A DNA stretch of 64,000 nucleotides, from NCBI GenBank assembly GCA_008711295.1, contig VUYV01000230.1, forward strand, positions 21,015 to 85,014, given 5' to 3'. Under the pieces are notes generated by a model. The model ran no database searches, was not told the origin of the DNA, and saw only the letters and a program-made list of their open reading frames with translations. The translations under genes were made by a program, and so were the position numbers. This DNA is from Anarhynchus alexandrinus. Its lineage: Eukaryota; Chordata; Aves; Charadriiformes; Charadriidae. Shown here in pieces: positions 1-30,454 of the stretch. Numbering within the stretch: the stretch's first letter is position 1; each line of letters begins with the position of its first letter.

Positions 1-1051
1 GGGGGGGGCAGGCGGGGTCCCAAAAACTCGATTTGGGGACAGTGGGGAGCAGGAACCAAGTGTTATCTGGCCAGCAGGTTTCGTCTCACCCACGCTGGGC
101 TCCAGCGGAGTGAGATCAGCTTTCGTCACTAACGTTTTCCTGGGCGTTTTTGGGTCTTGCAGCACGAAAGACGTGGCTTTTTTTGGCACTGTGTTAGCAG
201 CCACCTCACCTGGGCTCCAGCGCTAACTGGAGACATGGGTGGGATGAACCCTAGATGGGGGTTCCCGATGGGGAAGAGGCCCCGGCACGTCAGGACGTGT
301 GAAACCACTCCTGGGATGGGTGTTTTGCAGAGAGGGGCTCCTTCCTGTGTCTCTGGCATGGGAGGAGTACCCCAAGACATGGCCCTCTCTCCCCAGTCCT
401 GAGAGCAGCAGCAGCCGGGGCTGGAGTGGGGGAGTCTGGTAGTGCATGGAAGAGATGAATATTCAGGAGCACCGATGCCGTAAGACCAGCAAGGGGGGAG
501 GATTTGTTTCCCTAACTGCTTTTGCCATTGGGGAGTCTTCAAGAACTGAGTGGAGGATAAAACCTGCCTTTCCTCACCCCTCTCCCTCCACCCTGGGGGT
601 TCCTTCTGCAGAGCAATACCTCTGATGTGTCGGGGGCTGCGATTCGAACAGGGTCTGGCCGGTCACTGCCCTGCACACCCCAGAGCTGCTTCCCTGGGTG
701 CCCCCTGGCCACCCCCATGGGACTCCCAAGCCTAAGCAGGGCCGGAGGTCTGCTTTTAACCCTCAGAGCCCATCACCCTGCTATGGCTCTGGGGCACAGA
801 AGGAGATACCAGCTGCCAAAAAGGGATTAATTCCCCCTGGCATCACTTCGGACCTATGGTTTGTCCAGGGAGAACCAGGGCTGAGCGAGCCAGAGGTGGG
901 GACAGCGCATGGGACAAGCCCCAGAATGGATGGTGTCTCCTTCACCAAACCTCTCCTTCCAAACCAGGTGAGTCTCCTTCCAAACCATGAGTCTCTCTTT
1001 CCAAACCATGAGTTTCGGCAGCGTTAACACCCCTCCGAGCCCCACACTCAC
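1..1051 (-). other. ITGB3 intron 10 (partial)
   Basis: Sequence 3' of the exon 10 donor on the minus strand. No further integrin exon is recognisable on either strand. It contains the 21-base tandem repeat at 953-1015 and a short G run at the very start. Confidence 0.8.
953..1015. repeat. Three-copy 21-base tandem repeat
   Basis: The unit has the core CTTCCAAACCATGAGTCT; three head-to-tail copies start at 953, 974 and 995. The first copy has two changed bases. It lies about 36 bases inside ITGB3 intron 10, next to the exon 10 donor. Confidence 0.85.
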
Positions 1052-18050
<16,999 letters not shown>

Positions 18051-18300
18051 CTTCTTCCGTGAGCCCCGAGCGTGGGGGGCTGCTTGGACCGGCCCCGCCG
18101 GGAGCGATGGAGAGCAGCTCTGGGGCGGCCGGAGGTTTTGAACAGTCCAGGAGATGAATCATGAGTCTGGGTGTATGACACACATGGCGAGCCGGCCGGA
18201 GGAAACTGCGCTGGCTCGTCACTCACTTTTGAGTCAGGGAGTGCCCCCGCCTGCTCTGCTTGCTGCTCCTCGTGGGTTGTTTTTTTTTTTTTTCCTGCTC
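18051..18300 (-). promoter_or_regulatory. ITGB3: Probable ITGB3 5' UTR and proximal promoter
   Basis: GC-rich, CpG-containing DNA just upstream of the ITGB3 start codon. A perfect AP-1 type TGAGTCA lies at 18230-18236 and an ATGAATCATGAGTCT motif at about 18155-18169. An ETS-like CCGGAGGAAA lies near 18195. No TATA box is evident. The extent and the transcription start are inferred from position only. Confidence 0.45.
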
Positions 18301-21300
18301 TCTCAGCTCAGACAAGGACCTAATAAACCCTGGCAGCAAGCGCAGAGCACTGGTGACCTACAGCCCCGGGGCTGGTAACAGGCTCTTTCCCATAGGCTCT
18401 TTTGCCTGGGTTTAATTCCTTGCAAAATCTTGCTCACTCCCTCCTTTTATTAACTCTTGCATGAAAGGCAGCCTGGGTCGGAAACCTGCCGGAGTCTGAG
18501 CTGCCTCTGGGTTCAGGGATTTAAGGGGCAATAGAGCACATACATACCCATATGAGAGTGCGGGCTCTCAGCTCCCCTCCCCAAAGCACTGGTGCAAATG
18601 GGAATATCTCTGCTGAGATGGAGCTGGGAGCTGAGTGAGACCCAGCCATGAACTGGACCTGGTGAAACCAGCAGTTTGAGTATAAATGTGGGCATCCAAA
18701 AGGGAGGAAAGTTCAGCTTTGGGACAGAGAATTTGGACCTGATTTTCTTCTCACCTGTATTTTTTTTTTCCCCCTCTCTGTGTCCTCAGAAATTGCTCCT
18801 GTACTGAGCAAATGTAGGGAGTTGGATCTGCGCAGGAATTGTCCCCGCTGAAATGCTGGAGCTGCCTGTGGGTGCCTCCCGAAGGGGTTTTATAAACCTC
18901 TTGTTCCCCTGCTATACCAAGGTCCTACTTGGAGATGGGGAAACTGAGGCACTCCAAATACGGGCTGGGGGGCAAAAGGGAGAGAAGGGCTGTTTTCCCT
19001 GGAGCCCTGGGATGCTCTATCCCACCAGGTGACAGGGGTCGGGGACAGTAATGACACAACCCTGGGTCAAGACGATCCAACACGCAGAAACGCCAAGCAG
19101 TGGGAAAAGAGCTGGTGTGGGTGCCGAGAGCTGCAGCCGCAGCCTGGCAGCGACGGAAGCTGTGGGGCGATGGGCAAAGCGCTGTACGAGACCCCCGGCC
19201 CCATGCCGGGAGGGATGGGGATAACGGCGTCATCCCCGGAGCCATGCGGAGAGGTGACGGTGTTTGCGAGGGTGAGATGGAGATGGGGACTCTGCCTCAG
19301 GAGATGGGGACTTGTCTTAGCTTTAAAAGAAGAAGGTTTTGATGCCTCTTTGCTTCCCCACTTGGCCCCACTTTCCCTGTGGGGTGCTGCTGCCCTCCCG
19401 CGGCTGCGTGGGCTCCGCTCAGTGGGGGATCATTTTCCACATGGGATCCAGCTCCCTCCTCAAGACTTGTTAATGAGGATTTGGTAAAGGGGACTAGGAG
19501 AAGCCCATTGACCCTCATGCGGTGTCAAAAAGGGCTGCACCTTGGCTGGGACATCAATACGAACCCCAAATCCGCTTTCCAGGGGGTTCTAGATCTCGCC
19601 CTGCTCCGCATCCTGGAGCCATTTTGCACTGCAGACCCCATCAGCCAGATTTAGGGCAGCCAAATTCCTGCTTTTCCTGCACAAGTCCTTCTCTCCCTGC
19701 CTGGAAATGCCGCCTCTGCGGCCTTCCCCTGTTATGCGGGGTTTTCAAGCCACGCGGCAGCCTGTCCCTCTACCCCCCTGCAAGCACGTCTCCTGCTTCA
19801 TGGAAGGGATGATTAATTTGTCCAAGTTACTATAGAGAGAAATGTGGAAGCCTTGCTCGGCTCTGCATGCCCACAGATCCAACCTGCCATCCATCTCGCA
19901 GGCCCTCTTCACTGGGGACTCATCCTGCCAAGGAGCTGGTTGCTTGAGCTATCAAGTGCTGCAGGCTCCGAAGGGACAGTCCTGAAACTCCCTGCCCAGC
20001 ATAAACTGGGATACTCCGGCCCTTGCTTCCAGCATGGTGCAAAATCACAGAATCTCAGACTGGTGAGGGTGGGCAGGGCCCTCTGGAGCTCCCCCAGTGC
20101 CACCCCCTGCCAGAGCAGGGGCACCTCCAGCAGTGGCACAGGACGGCGTCCAGGCGGGTTTGGAATGGCTCCAGAGGGGGAGACTCCCCCACCTCTCTGG
20201 GCAGCCTGTGCCAGTGCTCTGCCACCCGCACAGGAGAGAAGGCCCTCCTCAGGTTCAGATGGAACTCCCTATGCTCAAGTTTGTGCCCGTTCCCTCTTGT
20301 CCTGTCACTGGGCACCACTGGAAACAGACTGTTCCCATCCCCCTGGCACCCTCCCTTTGGGGATTGATAAGCGTTGATAAGATCCCCCCTCAGTCTTCTC
20401 TTCTCCAGACTGAAAAGCCCCAAGTCCCTCAGCCTTTCCTCAGCAGAGAGATGCTCCAGTCCCCTCCTCATCTTTGTAGCCAGTTGAAACTTTGAAGAAG
20501 AAGGAAAAAGCCACAAATGGAAGTATTTGATCTGCCTGCACCCCCCTGAGCTCTCATCCTGCCTGAGGACAGGGATGGCATGAACTTAATTCAGCACATT
20601 TGGACTGAATTTCCCTGCCCACTGCGAGAAGGTGCTGCTTGTCCTGAAAACAACGCCGCGATGTTAACTCCGGGCACTGTGTAGTGGATAATGGGATGCT
20701 CTGGGTGTCGAAGTCCCTGTTTGGACTAAGGCGAGAAGCAGGCGGGGGTGTTTGAGAGCTGAGCAGCCCCAAGGTCCCCACTGCCCCGTCACCGCAGGCT
20801 GTGACCCGGGAGCGATGGGTGCAGCAGCCCCAATCCGTGCTGCGGCGTGCGGGGAGAGGAGATGCTGGAGCTGGAGCCACCAGAGGGAGCAGAAACTCCT
20901 TCAGTCTGGGAGCGAGCCGGGGAGAGGAGCTCCCACCCGGCCTGGGGCAGCGGGGATGCTCCTGGATTCCCGTGGGGATTTTTCCTGGCCCTCAGGTTAA
21001 GGAGGAGCAGATGCTCCGGTTCGATCGGGGCTTTCCGCCTCCCTCCCGCAAGCGCTTCTGCTGCAAACTGCGCTCGCAGCCTGGGCAGCCCTTCGGGGAG
21101 AGGAACGCCAAACAAAGAGGAAAAAAGCAACAAGTAAAACCCAAACCAAAGAGTTTTTGAGCCCCTGAAGTCACAGCAGCAGAACAGGGACACAGGTCCC
21201 AGCTGCACAGAAGGAAAATCGGTTGACGGTCTCTCTCCCAAGCCGGCCTCCATCCTCAGCCAGCCTCGCGCTCCTGCCTCTAGCTGCCATTTATCAATTC

Positions 21301-22350
21301 TCATTTAGGTTTATGAAAATCCCCTTCGGGAGCTGGGCAAAGAAAGCGAGCCGAGATGTACACAGATAAATCAGGACACAGTCCCCACATCGTGGCTGGA
21401 GGGTGATCGCCTGTTCTACGCCATCCAGACAAACACCAACGGGCAAAGCCGGGATGCAGCGGTTCCACGGGCACAGCCCTGGGACGGGCAGGGTTGGGAC
21501 TAAGCCAGACGCGGCCGGACACCCCGACTTGTGCTTTCGGGAGCTTACGCAGACAAGGAGAGGGGGGAGATGATGAACCTTCCCCTGGGATTCCCTCGGA
21601 GGGGCTGGGGGGCCCGAGGGATGCTCCAGCAGGTCTGCGATGCTCCAGCCCTGGGAGCAGCAGTGATGCCGCTGTAGGACCCGGAGCTGGGGACAGGGCA
21701 GGGAAGGGGTGTCAGGCAGAGATCGGGGTGCAGCATCATAGTGCTCCCCTTCAAAGGGGCTAAAGGGGCAGGAGGGGGAGAAGAGGCAGACAAAGGTGCC
21801 CGGGGAGGGAAACCCCCATCCCCAGGAAGACAAGGATGCAGAGAGGGGGCTGGATCCAGCTCTCATCTGGAAGCACAGGACAGGCATCACCGAGCAGAGC
21901 TGGGGGTGGACCGGGCTGGATTGGGCCAGCGCTGCTGGAAGAAGGAGTGGGTGGCACAGAGCAGCAACGGGGGAGCGGCGAGAGCAGCGCTGACCTGAGG
22001 CTTCGTGGGAACCTGCGTGGGGTTGCGGGGGGGACGGGGACCCCCCAGCGGTCCAGGATGAATGCGGGGCACGCGGGCTGCTTTGGGGAGCAGGGGGGGT
22101 GTGTGGGAGGGAGGATGAGTTAGGTGCCGCTCCGAAGGGCCTCAGGGGTCAGCCCCCGCCTGGAGGTGGCACAGGGGTGGGTGCAGGCAGGGCAGAGGGG
22201 GGGTGCACAGGCGTGGGGAAGGGGTGGGCAGCCTGGGTGAGCGTGGAGGGGGAAGGAAGGCGGTCCTGGGGGGAGGCTGGAAGGGGGTGGAGTTGCTGTT
22301 TTTTTTTTTTTCCTTTGAACACGGTGAAGACTTTAGCTTGGAACTTGCAT
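18301..22350. other. Intergenic DNA between ITGB3 and RPRML
   Basis: About 4 kb between two divergently transcribed genes. The only clear element is the CR1 fragment at 20041-20485. The rest is unique sequence with GC content rising toward RPRML. Reading frames here are open by composition and resemble no known protein. Confidence 0.7.
20041..20485 (-). mobile_element. CR1 LINE fragment
   Basis: Inverted CR1 copy. On the minus strand the remnant reading contains [20 protein letters not shown] and [20 protein letters not shown], the conserved end of the CR1 reverse-transcriptase ORF. The tail on the plus strand is AAAATCACAGAATCTCAGAC. It is the same subfamily as the copies at 31397 and 33650. 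Confidence 0.93.
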
Positions 22351-22359
22351 TTGTGGAGC

Positions 22360-23138
<779 letters not shown>

Positions 23139-23140
<2 letters not shown>

Positions 23141-23779
23141 CCGCCGGGCTTTTGTAGGCAAGTGAACTGTCTGGACCTGGTGCTGAGATGCAGATTCCCA
23201 TGTGTTCGGGGCAGCTGGGGGGGAGTGGAAAGGGAGGGAGGGTTCTTTTAACATGTCTGTGTCCATGGGAAAGCAAACCTGCGCTTCCCAGTCAACAAAC
23301 TGTCGTGGTGAATGGGGAAATCTCCCCAGAGCTGTATGAAGTACAATAAATGACCAGCATCGTATTGCATGCAGAAATGGCTTAAGTTTTGCATGAAACT
23401 TGCAGAAACAGTGATAATGTGCAGATCTGGACTCTTTTCTGCTGTTACCTTGGATACCGCTACCTGGGATTTAGGGCTAAAAAAAAAAAAAAAAAANAAA
23501 AAAGGAAAAAAAAAAAAGGAAAAAAAAAGCAAATAACTCACTACAAAAAGAAAACAAAAAAAGAAACTAACAGTAAAGCAAAATGCATGGCACGGACCAC
23601 GTCTCTGACCATGGGGCAGGGGAAGGGAAGTGCCGTGTGGGTCGTACAGCAAAGTCTGCATGCTACAAAATGTGTCAGTCTGTTTGTATATCGGACCTCA
23701 AGCGTTTGTCTTCTGCTAGAGTTTTGTAACGGGGAAAGCATGTTCTTCCTTATTTTTCTGAGCTATCCTGTTAAATAAA
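23139..23779 (+). other. RPRML: RPRML 3' UTR with poly(A) signals
   Basis: An AATAAA lies at 23345-23350, about 207 bases after the stop codon, and a second at 23774-23779. Between them, at 23478-23575, is an A-rich low-complexity tract with one undetermined base at 23497. Either signal could end the transcript; neither use is proven by sequence. Confidence 0.6.
23478..23575. repeat. A-rich low-complexity tract
   Basis: Long runs of A broken by G and C, including an N at 23497. The N suggests sequencing or assembly trouble in the homopolymer, so the length here is uncertain. Confidence 0.9.
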
Positions 23780-26700
23780 CTGCTACTTTCTTCTTTCACA
23801 CTATGCTGAAGGAAGAAAAGAACCCAGACAAATACAAAAAACCACTCCAACCCCAAAACAAAAGCATGCTTGTTTTTGTACACAACAGCCTTTTTTCCAA
23901 GTGCTATATTGTTACAGTCCTTGAGGTTTTTGTAGTTTTTTTGAAAACTGGTGAACATTCAGGAAAAAAAGAACCTGTTTCAAAAGAATTTGGTGTTGTC
24001 TTCATTTTCTTTCTCTGTGTGTGCCGAGTTCAGGCATTTCAATCCTGGTTCCAGATATAATCATCTCACCTTCCAATTGAACTCTAATTAGAGATATTTA
24101 TTTAAAGCAGAAACTACCACACATTTTTCACAGGCAAGTATCAGTTACCGCTAGCAAATAAATTCGTCAGGAACTATGTATTTCAGGCTTGTGTTAAATA
24201 CCTGCGCAGTACTGAAGCAGAGATTCATAAAGATGCACTGAGCGCTTCTTCCAAAGCGAGATTTCAGCCTCCGAGTTAAAATCTCCAGCTCCTCTGATCC
24301 TGATGAGCTGTCAAAACTAAATTATGTGAGAGGAGGAGGACTCCTAACCTTTGTTCTGTGATGGAATTACAGCTCTGTCTGTGGGTGTGAGATGGAAATA
24401 ATTTGAGTTTTGTTGCGCCAACAATATTCCTGCTGGGTCCACTTCTGTAGTGGGAAAGCACTCCTGGATACTGGAGGAGCTGCTGATCTGATCTCCTTGG
24501 ATGTAAATCCAGAAGAACAGCGCTCTGCCTTTCCCAGAAGGAGGAAGAAGGTTAGAGTACATTTTGTAATTAATCAATATTTGCTGAGCACCTTTTTCAA
24601 GGTTCCCGCAGGTCGACTAAACCCGATGTGGAGCAGGACTAGTGCAGCGCTGTCGCTGGTTGCTCCCGCCTTGTCTTTAACGCCTTAAGAGCACAAAGAC
24701 AGTGTGGCAGCAGGACAACAATTTGGGATTCAAAGCTCTGGACATCCCATTGGTGCCCGTGGAATGGCTGAACAGGCAGGGCTCTGATTTTTACGAGCAG
24801 CTTGCAGCTCCCTGTACCCGAGCAGTCTTCTCAGCATGGAGGGTTTGCTGTCGACAGACGGGAAAGTGGCTTCACACCGCAGCGTGGAAGGGGATTTTGG
24901 CCCCTGTTGCTGAAGGGGGTGTTATGGCCATTGATCTCTTTGCGTATGAGTGCAAACCACTCCCGCTGTGGGAGCACAGCCTGGTCATCATGGTGAGATG
25001 CGAATAACCCCAATGCATACGGTGACCCAGCTCTACAAACACCTAGGAGTGTACTTATGTGTATAACCTAAATGTATAACTAATGTCTAACTGCATCTTC
25101 AGGTCACTGTGCTATCAGAGGACAGCCCAGATGCTCTCACTAAACTCCCATCCAGGTCCAGCTTTAAGCTGGTGTTTGGTCTCTCTTGCCAATCCGTCCA
25201 CCAGTGGTGGCCCCAGCGCGAGGGAGAGTTCAGAGATGACAGAAGAAACCTTCCAGTGTTAGCAATGCAGCCAAGGCACAGAAGTTGTTGCTAATCCAAA
25301 GAAAGCATCAAAATCATCTTAACTCTGACCTGCAGCAATGCCCTGAGTGAAGAAGCTGGACGAATTATCTCAGCTGTCCCTACCTGCCTTGTTTTGCCAT
25401 GAGATCTGGTGTGTGTGTTGAGGGGTCCTGCTGCCGAGCTGGGAAACACGGCTCTGCAATCCCACATAGTCACCAACTCGCCAAGTGTCCTTAGAGGCCA
25501 CATCCAGGAGTGAAGCGTGGGAGTCTTCATCCCTTTTGTGCTGGGGAGTCTTCCAGAGAAAAGGAGAAAAGTCAGCCACAGTAGGCTCATGTATACACGA
25601 GGTGGAGGAGCAATGTAATGCCCCAGAAGGCAGAGCTGGGCACCTGCTGAGACATGGAGCTTGCTCAGGAGTCAATTAGGAGAGGGAAGACTTTCCACTG
25701 GGCCTCTCGGGGCAAGAGCACAACTTGACATTGGCTTATTCATCCTCTAGTCATGCTTTGTCTCTTTCCTGCCCATAAGGGCTATGGCTACATTACCAGG
25801 TCATGTGGACCAACAGAAGAGGGTCTGCAGAGTGAAGCAGTTGGTGGCACCATCCACATTTGCCATACTACGTGGCATGTGTCCCCATGGGGTTACTGGG
25901 CTTCTGTCTTGCTTGCAGTGGGTTTAAGACACTTGCACACAAGTCCCCATCCCATTAGATTCCCAATAAAAGGCTGATTACCCCACTGAGAGGAGGAATT
26001 ATTTGGGGAAAAGAAGATCTCTGGAGGATTGGTGCCAACACTAAGATGGCAAGGGGAGACCAGAAGGAAGGCAACAGAGGGCTGGCATGGTGAGGGAACT
26101 GCTTGGGTTAGGGATCTGGGGTCTAAGGACCCTCCTGAGGTGAAGCCATGGTTGCTGTTTTAACTGCCCCGATTCCTTCCCCCTCCGTTTGCATAGAGCA
26201 GATGCCAGTGCAGGTCATGCCCGGTGGAAGGGAGGGTGCTGAGGGCACCATGATGCTCCCCAGCTCTCAGGGGAAGAGCTGCCATCTCAGGCCCTGAACA
26301 CCCAGCCGCCCTGCCCCAGAAGCACAGGTCCTGCAGCCAGAGCATGAGGCGGTTACTCCAGGGCTTGCGTAAGGAAAGCAGACCATAATGGCTCTTTCTG
26401 CTGCCTTTCCCCACAAATAGCTGCCTTTTTTCATCTCACGCCTACTCATTTAGCTTAAGCTCGCAAGCGGGTACTGGCTCCCAAGAAAATTTAAGCAGGG
26501 CTTTTTTTTTTTTTTTTTGAACGAGGCTGGTTTAATATTATTTTGATTTATTGTTTTTTAATTGTTGCTTGCAGCACGTTGGCTGCCAGAACGTCACTGG
26601 GGTGCCAGGAGCTGTGCAAGTATGACTGAGAGACACCGCTGGCTATAAAGCACAGCAGAGAGACAGGGAGAGAAGGGATTTGCTTAGGTGGGTCATCACA

Positions 26701-29700
26701 TCAGCGGCAGAGTGAGGACCAGCCATTGAGTCTCATTTAAAATCATCTCCTGGCAGTGGAATACAAGATACCAATGCAATCCTGTGGGACTGGCCACACT
26801 GGTCTGAGCCACTGGTTCATCTAGTCTGCATTCCTTCTCTGAAAACAATCATGATTTCAGGCAGTACGCAGTCAGTCAAGTTCTCCTACTAAGGGGGAAC
26901 TGCTTCTTGACCCCCACCAAGAGCAACCTGCACTGGACCTTCACGGTCCTCCTCCTCCTGGACCTTCTCCTTCCTTCTGCTGGAATTTCTTATCTCTCGA
27001 CAGGCAGCAGGGAAACAGCAGAGGAAGGCAAGCGTGAGAGCATTTCCCCCTGCCGAGCAGCCTGCCCGCAAAGAGGAATCCTCTGCCTCTCTGATCACTG
27101 ATTTTACAACTGGAGAAATAAAGAGGTGGCTTGACCCACCTGAGAGAACCCAGCAACCCTGCTCATACAGTCTTACCCGCATTGGGGAAAAACCCAAACC
27201 ACGTCCCAAACGATACCCACCTCCTTCTCCCTGCCCTGGCAGTCTTGGCTGAGGACAATGAAAGAGTTAAACAAGATGAGACAGACAAATAGATTAGGGG
27301 GGAGGGAGGATCCCAACCTGAGCCTGGCACCAGATGTACTAGAGCGCGTGCACCAAACATACACAGTATTTAATAATTCCTGAGAATTGCCATGGTAATG
27401 AAGCACAGAGTCAGGTTGTTATGGTAACAGCTTTTTTTTTTAGGCAGGGAGGCATTACCCAGGTTGTAACCTCAATCCAGACTGAACACGTTGCTGAGAG
27501 GCCAAAAAATAAAAAAGAAGTAAAATAAAATCAAATTAGATAAGTAGCGGTTTCCTGTCTCTCGTCTGACAGTTCTGGGCTTGTTCTGTAGGTAGGTGGA
27601 GGGAACCAGGTTGTTCCAGACACGCATTGCCCTGGAAAGTCTGGGGAATGGCTGGAGTGGATCTCTGCAGGTCTGAAACCCAGTGCTGATGGGGGTGAGG
27701 GCCTGGACCCCTCTCCTGGGAGGTTCTGGGATGCTCCGTCACCCCCTGGTTTTCCTTTCAGACCTCTGGCCTGGCTTCAGACATGTCCCCAGCTGGCTAA
27801 TGGGAAGGACACATGGGTCTCTCCAAGTGCATATGCACAAGAGAGTGGCCACAGACAAGCCCTCCTCCCAGCCGAGCCCACAGAAGCATGCTGTGATCCC
27901 AGTTCACAGCCTGCCTATGGTTACCTGCATCCCAAGCGATGAAGGTCCCAAAGCTGGTCTCCAAGATGAGGCAGAGCAGTTTCGGGGCCAGGAAAGGAAG
28001 TAACAGACCACTTTTCCTAGACCCACATGACAAACCTAAGAAGAAAACACAGGTTCCCTGAGCTGCAACAAGATCTCCAGGCTGCTGAGCTCCCCAAAGG
28101 ACCACCCATTAAGCCTGAATAAAAACGTGCTGTGTCTCCCCCCTGCCCTCACATCAATGGAAACCACTTCCATCTCCCCTCCTAAACCACCTCCTCCTCC
28201 AGCAGGAGAGTCAAGTTTGTCCAGCTGATCCTCATGTCAAATTTTAACTCAGTGCTGGTTAAATCAGCAGCTTTGTGAGCCCGTTAGCTATTAAGAAGCT
28301 GAGGCAGTGCAGCTGAAGCCCTGAGTAGGGCTTCACTGAGCAGAGACGTGGCGTGAAATACACAGTGCAATTACTCAGGAACATCGCTCCATAAATCCCC
28401 GCTGCAGCTCAGCACGGTTCTCTTGTATCGGCTGTGTGAGAGCCATTACTTTCCAGATAAAGCCTCCGTAGTCCATTAGCTCTGCCAGAGAGGGACGAGT
28501 TGGTGCCACGAGAGTCAGATACTTGAGGGAGAACTGAGGCCAAACGATGATGAAGAGCCAGCATTGCCTCGCAGCTTCGGTGGCTTTGCCTACCAGTTTC
28601 CCTGTTTGAAAGGGAAACGTTTCCCAGTTTCTGTGTCTTCCCAGCTGCTCTGCTGCTGTGGCCTGGAGCTCCTCACGCTCGAGCCCGCCTGGAGCTGCCA
28701 GCCTGGCACTGGGTTCGCTCCCTGCTGGGGTGGGCACAGCACCTGGCACCCACCACAAAACCCGGGGCACAGAAAGCTCCTCACTTCCAAATAAACGCGG
28801 GCTGTCCCTCTTGCTCTTTGCCGAATCAGAGCTGTTACAGGATTGTGTGAGCGTTCAGAGTCCTCAGTAAAAAACACGGACCTTACAGCTCCATCTGCGC
28901 TAGGAAAATGAACAGCGCCAGGGATGTCCCCGGGCACTGGGGTTGACTGATGACACTGTTAACTTGTGAGAACAGCTCTTAGTGCGGTTCAGACCTGTGC
29001 CAACAGCCTGACCCGAACGGTCCCTGGGCAGCGCATTGCTTTGGAGTGTGCTGTCTGTGCAGGGCGAGCATCTCGTCAGGTTTGGTGGATTTACACGCCA
29101 GTGTAGATGTCTTTAAAGCAGCTGTTTGGCTTTCTGAATCCAGCTTGGTTTTCTCAAGTATGAATGAGGGACTGGAAACCCCAGGTTTTAGTCCTGGAGA
29201 ATACGTCTTTGGAAAAACAGTGACTGCAGGGAAGTACAAAACATCCTCAACAGTCTTGACAACTGCCTGTTCCATAGTGTTGGATATATCTTTGGGTTCA
29301 CACCAGTTCCCCCATTAAGATGACTTAGCCAGCCAAGCAAATCCCCAGCAGTCTGGTCAAGTTTGCACTCCTCTGATTTTAGAGACAGGCAATTTCTTGG
29401 ACTTGTTTGTTCCATGAGGACGCGATTATGGAAAATTCAGTTAAGAGAAAATCAGAATGTTGCCAACAAACAGTATGGTTTGGCACATCCTCGAAGATAT
29501 CACTGTCAACGTGCTGGAAAGTGGTGTGGGCACTGGCAATGCTCAAAGACATGAACACGTATCTAAAGTGACTGTCTCTGTTCTGAAAAACGTTGCTCAT
29601 CTACATGTATTTCAGGTTGTAAGTACGACAGAAGTCTAGTTTCAGAGATGCCTTTGCAGCTCTCATCCTTCCCAGAAGCTCATTAGTGTGGATGGTGCTT

Positions 29701-30113
29701 TCACATCATTAATTTAAGGCAGGTTAATCAACAACAAGCAAAAGTGTCGTTTTAATGACAAAGATTTTAACACTGTAGCGCAAGAAGCTGAGAGGTGGGT
29801 CTGCATGGCAGCCTTGGCTGCAGGTCACAGATGACTTCAAGGTGAAGGCAGCGGTTTTGGCACTCTGTCAGCCTATTCAGCTGGTCAGGATTGTGAGTTC
29901 TGGCCGTGACAAAGCGCTCTCTGTTGGGGTGCGGTCAGGGAGCAGCTATTAAATCAAGCAAATTTCCTCTTTTTGAGCTAATGAGACCTTTCTGAACATT
30001 GCTTCTCAGATGAATGGGGTCCTGATGCCCCAGTGGCAAGCTTTGGAGATACTGCCACTCGTAGCACGTAGCTGTGAGATTAGAGAACACAGCACCAGAA
30101 TCCCTTGTCAGAT
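23780..30113. other. Intergenic DNA, no gene supported
   Basis: About 6.3 kb of mostly unique, partly AT-rich sequence downstream of RPRML. It has a T run at about 26500-26518 and short AT-rich patches, for example 24080-24200. Reading frames are short and resemble no known family. Confidence 0.7.
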
Positions 30114-30454
30114 GCGGCCTTCCAGTCCCTAAAGGGGGCCTACAGGCGAGCTGGGGAGGGACTTTTTACTGGGGCATGGAGTGATAGGACGAGGGGGAAT
30201 GGCTTCAAACTGGAAGAGGGCAGGTTTAGATTGAACATTAGGAAGAAGTTTTTCACTGTGAGGGTGGTGAGGCACTGGCACAGGTTGCCCAGAGAGGTTG
30301 TTGAGGCCCCATCCCTGGAGGTGTTCAAGGCCAGGCTGGACGTGGCCTTGGGCAACCTGGTCTGGTGGGAGGTGTCCCTGCCTATGGCAGGGGGGTTGGA
30401 ACTCGATGATCTTCAAGGTCCTTTCCAACCTAAACCATTCTATGATTCTATGAT
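30114..30454 (+). mobile_element. CR1 LINE fragment
   Basis: The 3' end of a CR1 element, starting at GCGGCCTTCCAGTCCCTAAA and ending in ATTCTATGATTCTATGATC. It carries the remnant reading [20 protein letters not shown]. It is very similar to the copy at 6082-6419 and begins within about one base of the same element position. Confidence 0.94.

Noticed and set aside
953..1015. CRISPR-like repeat array.
   Set aside because: The units abut with no spacers and the DNA is a vertebrate intron.
24410..24688. Reading ALLDTGGAADLIS, which resembles an aspartic-protease active-site motif of retroelements.
   Set aside because: The motif has an extra Gly, the similarity covers about a dozen residues, and there is no flap, reverse transcriptase, LTR or other retroelement part nearby. 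Chance is the better explanation.
29046..29639. Several overlapping frames on both strands suggesting a decayed coding sequence.
   Set aside because: No frame resembles a known family and no splice sites or repeat ends frame it; left as unassigned intergenic DNA.
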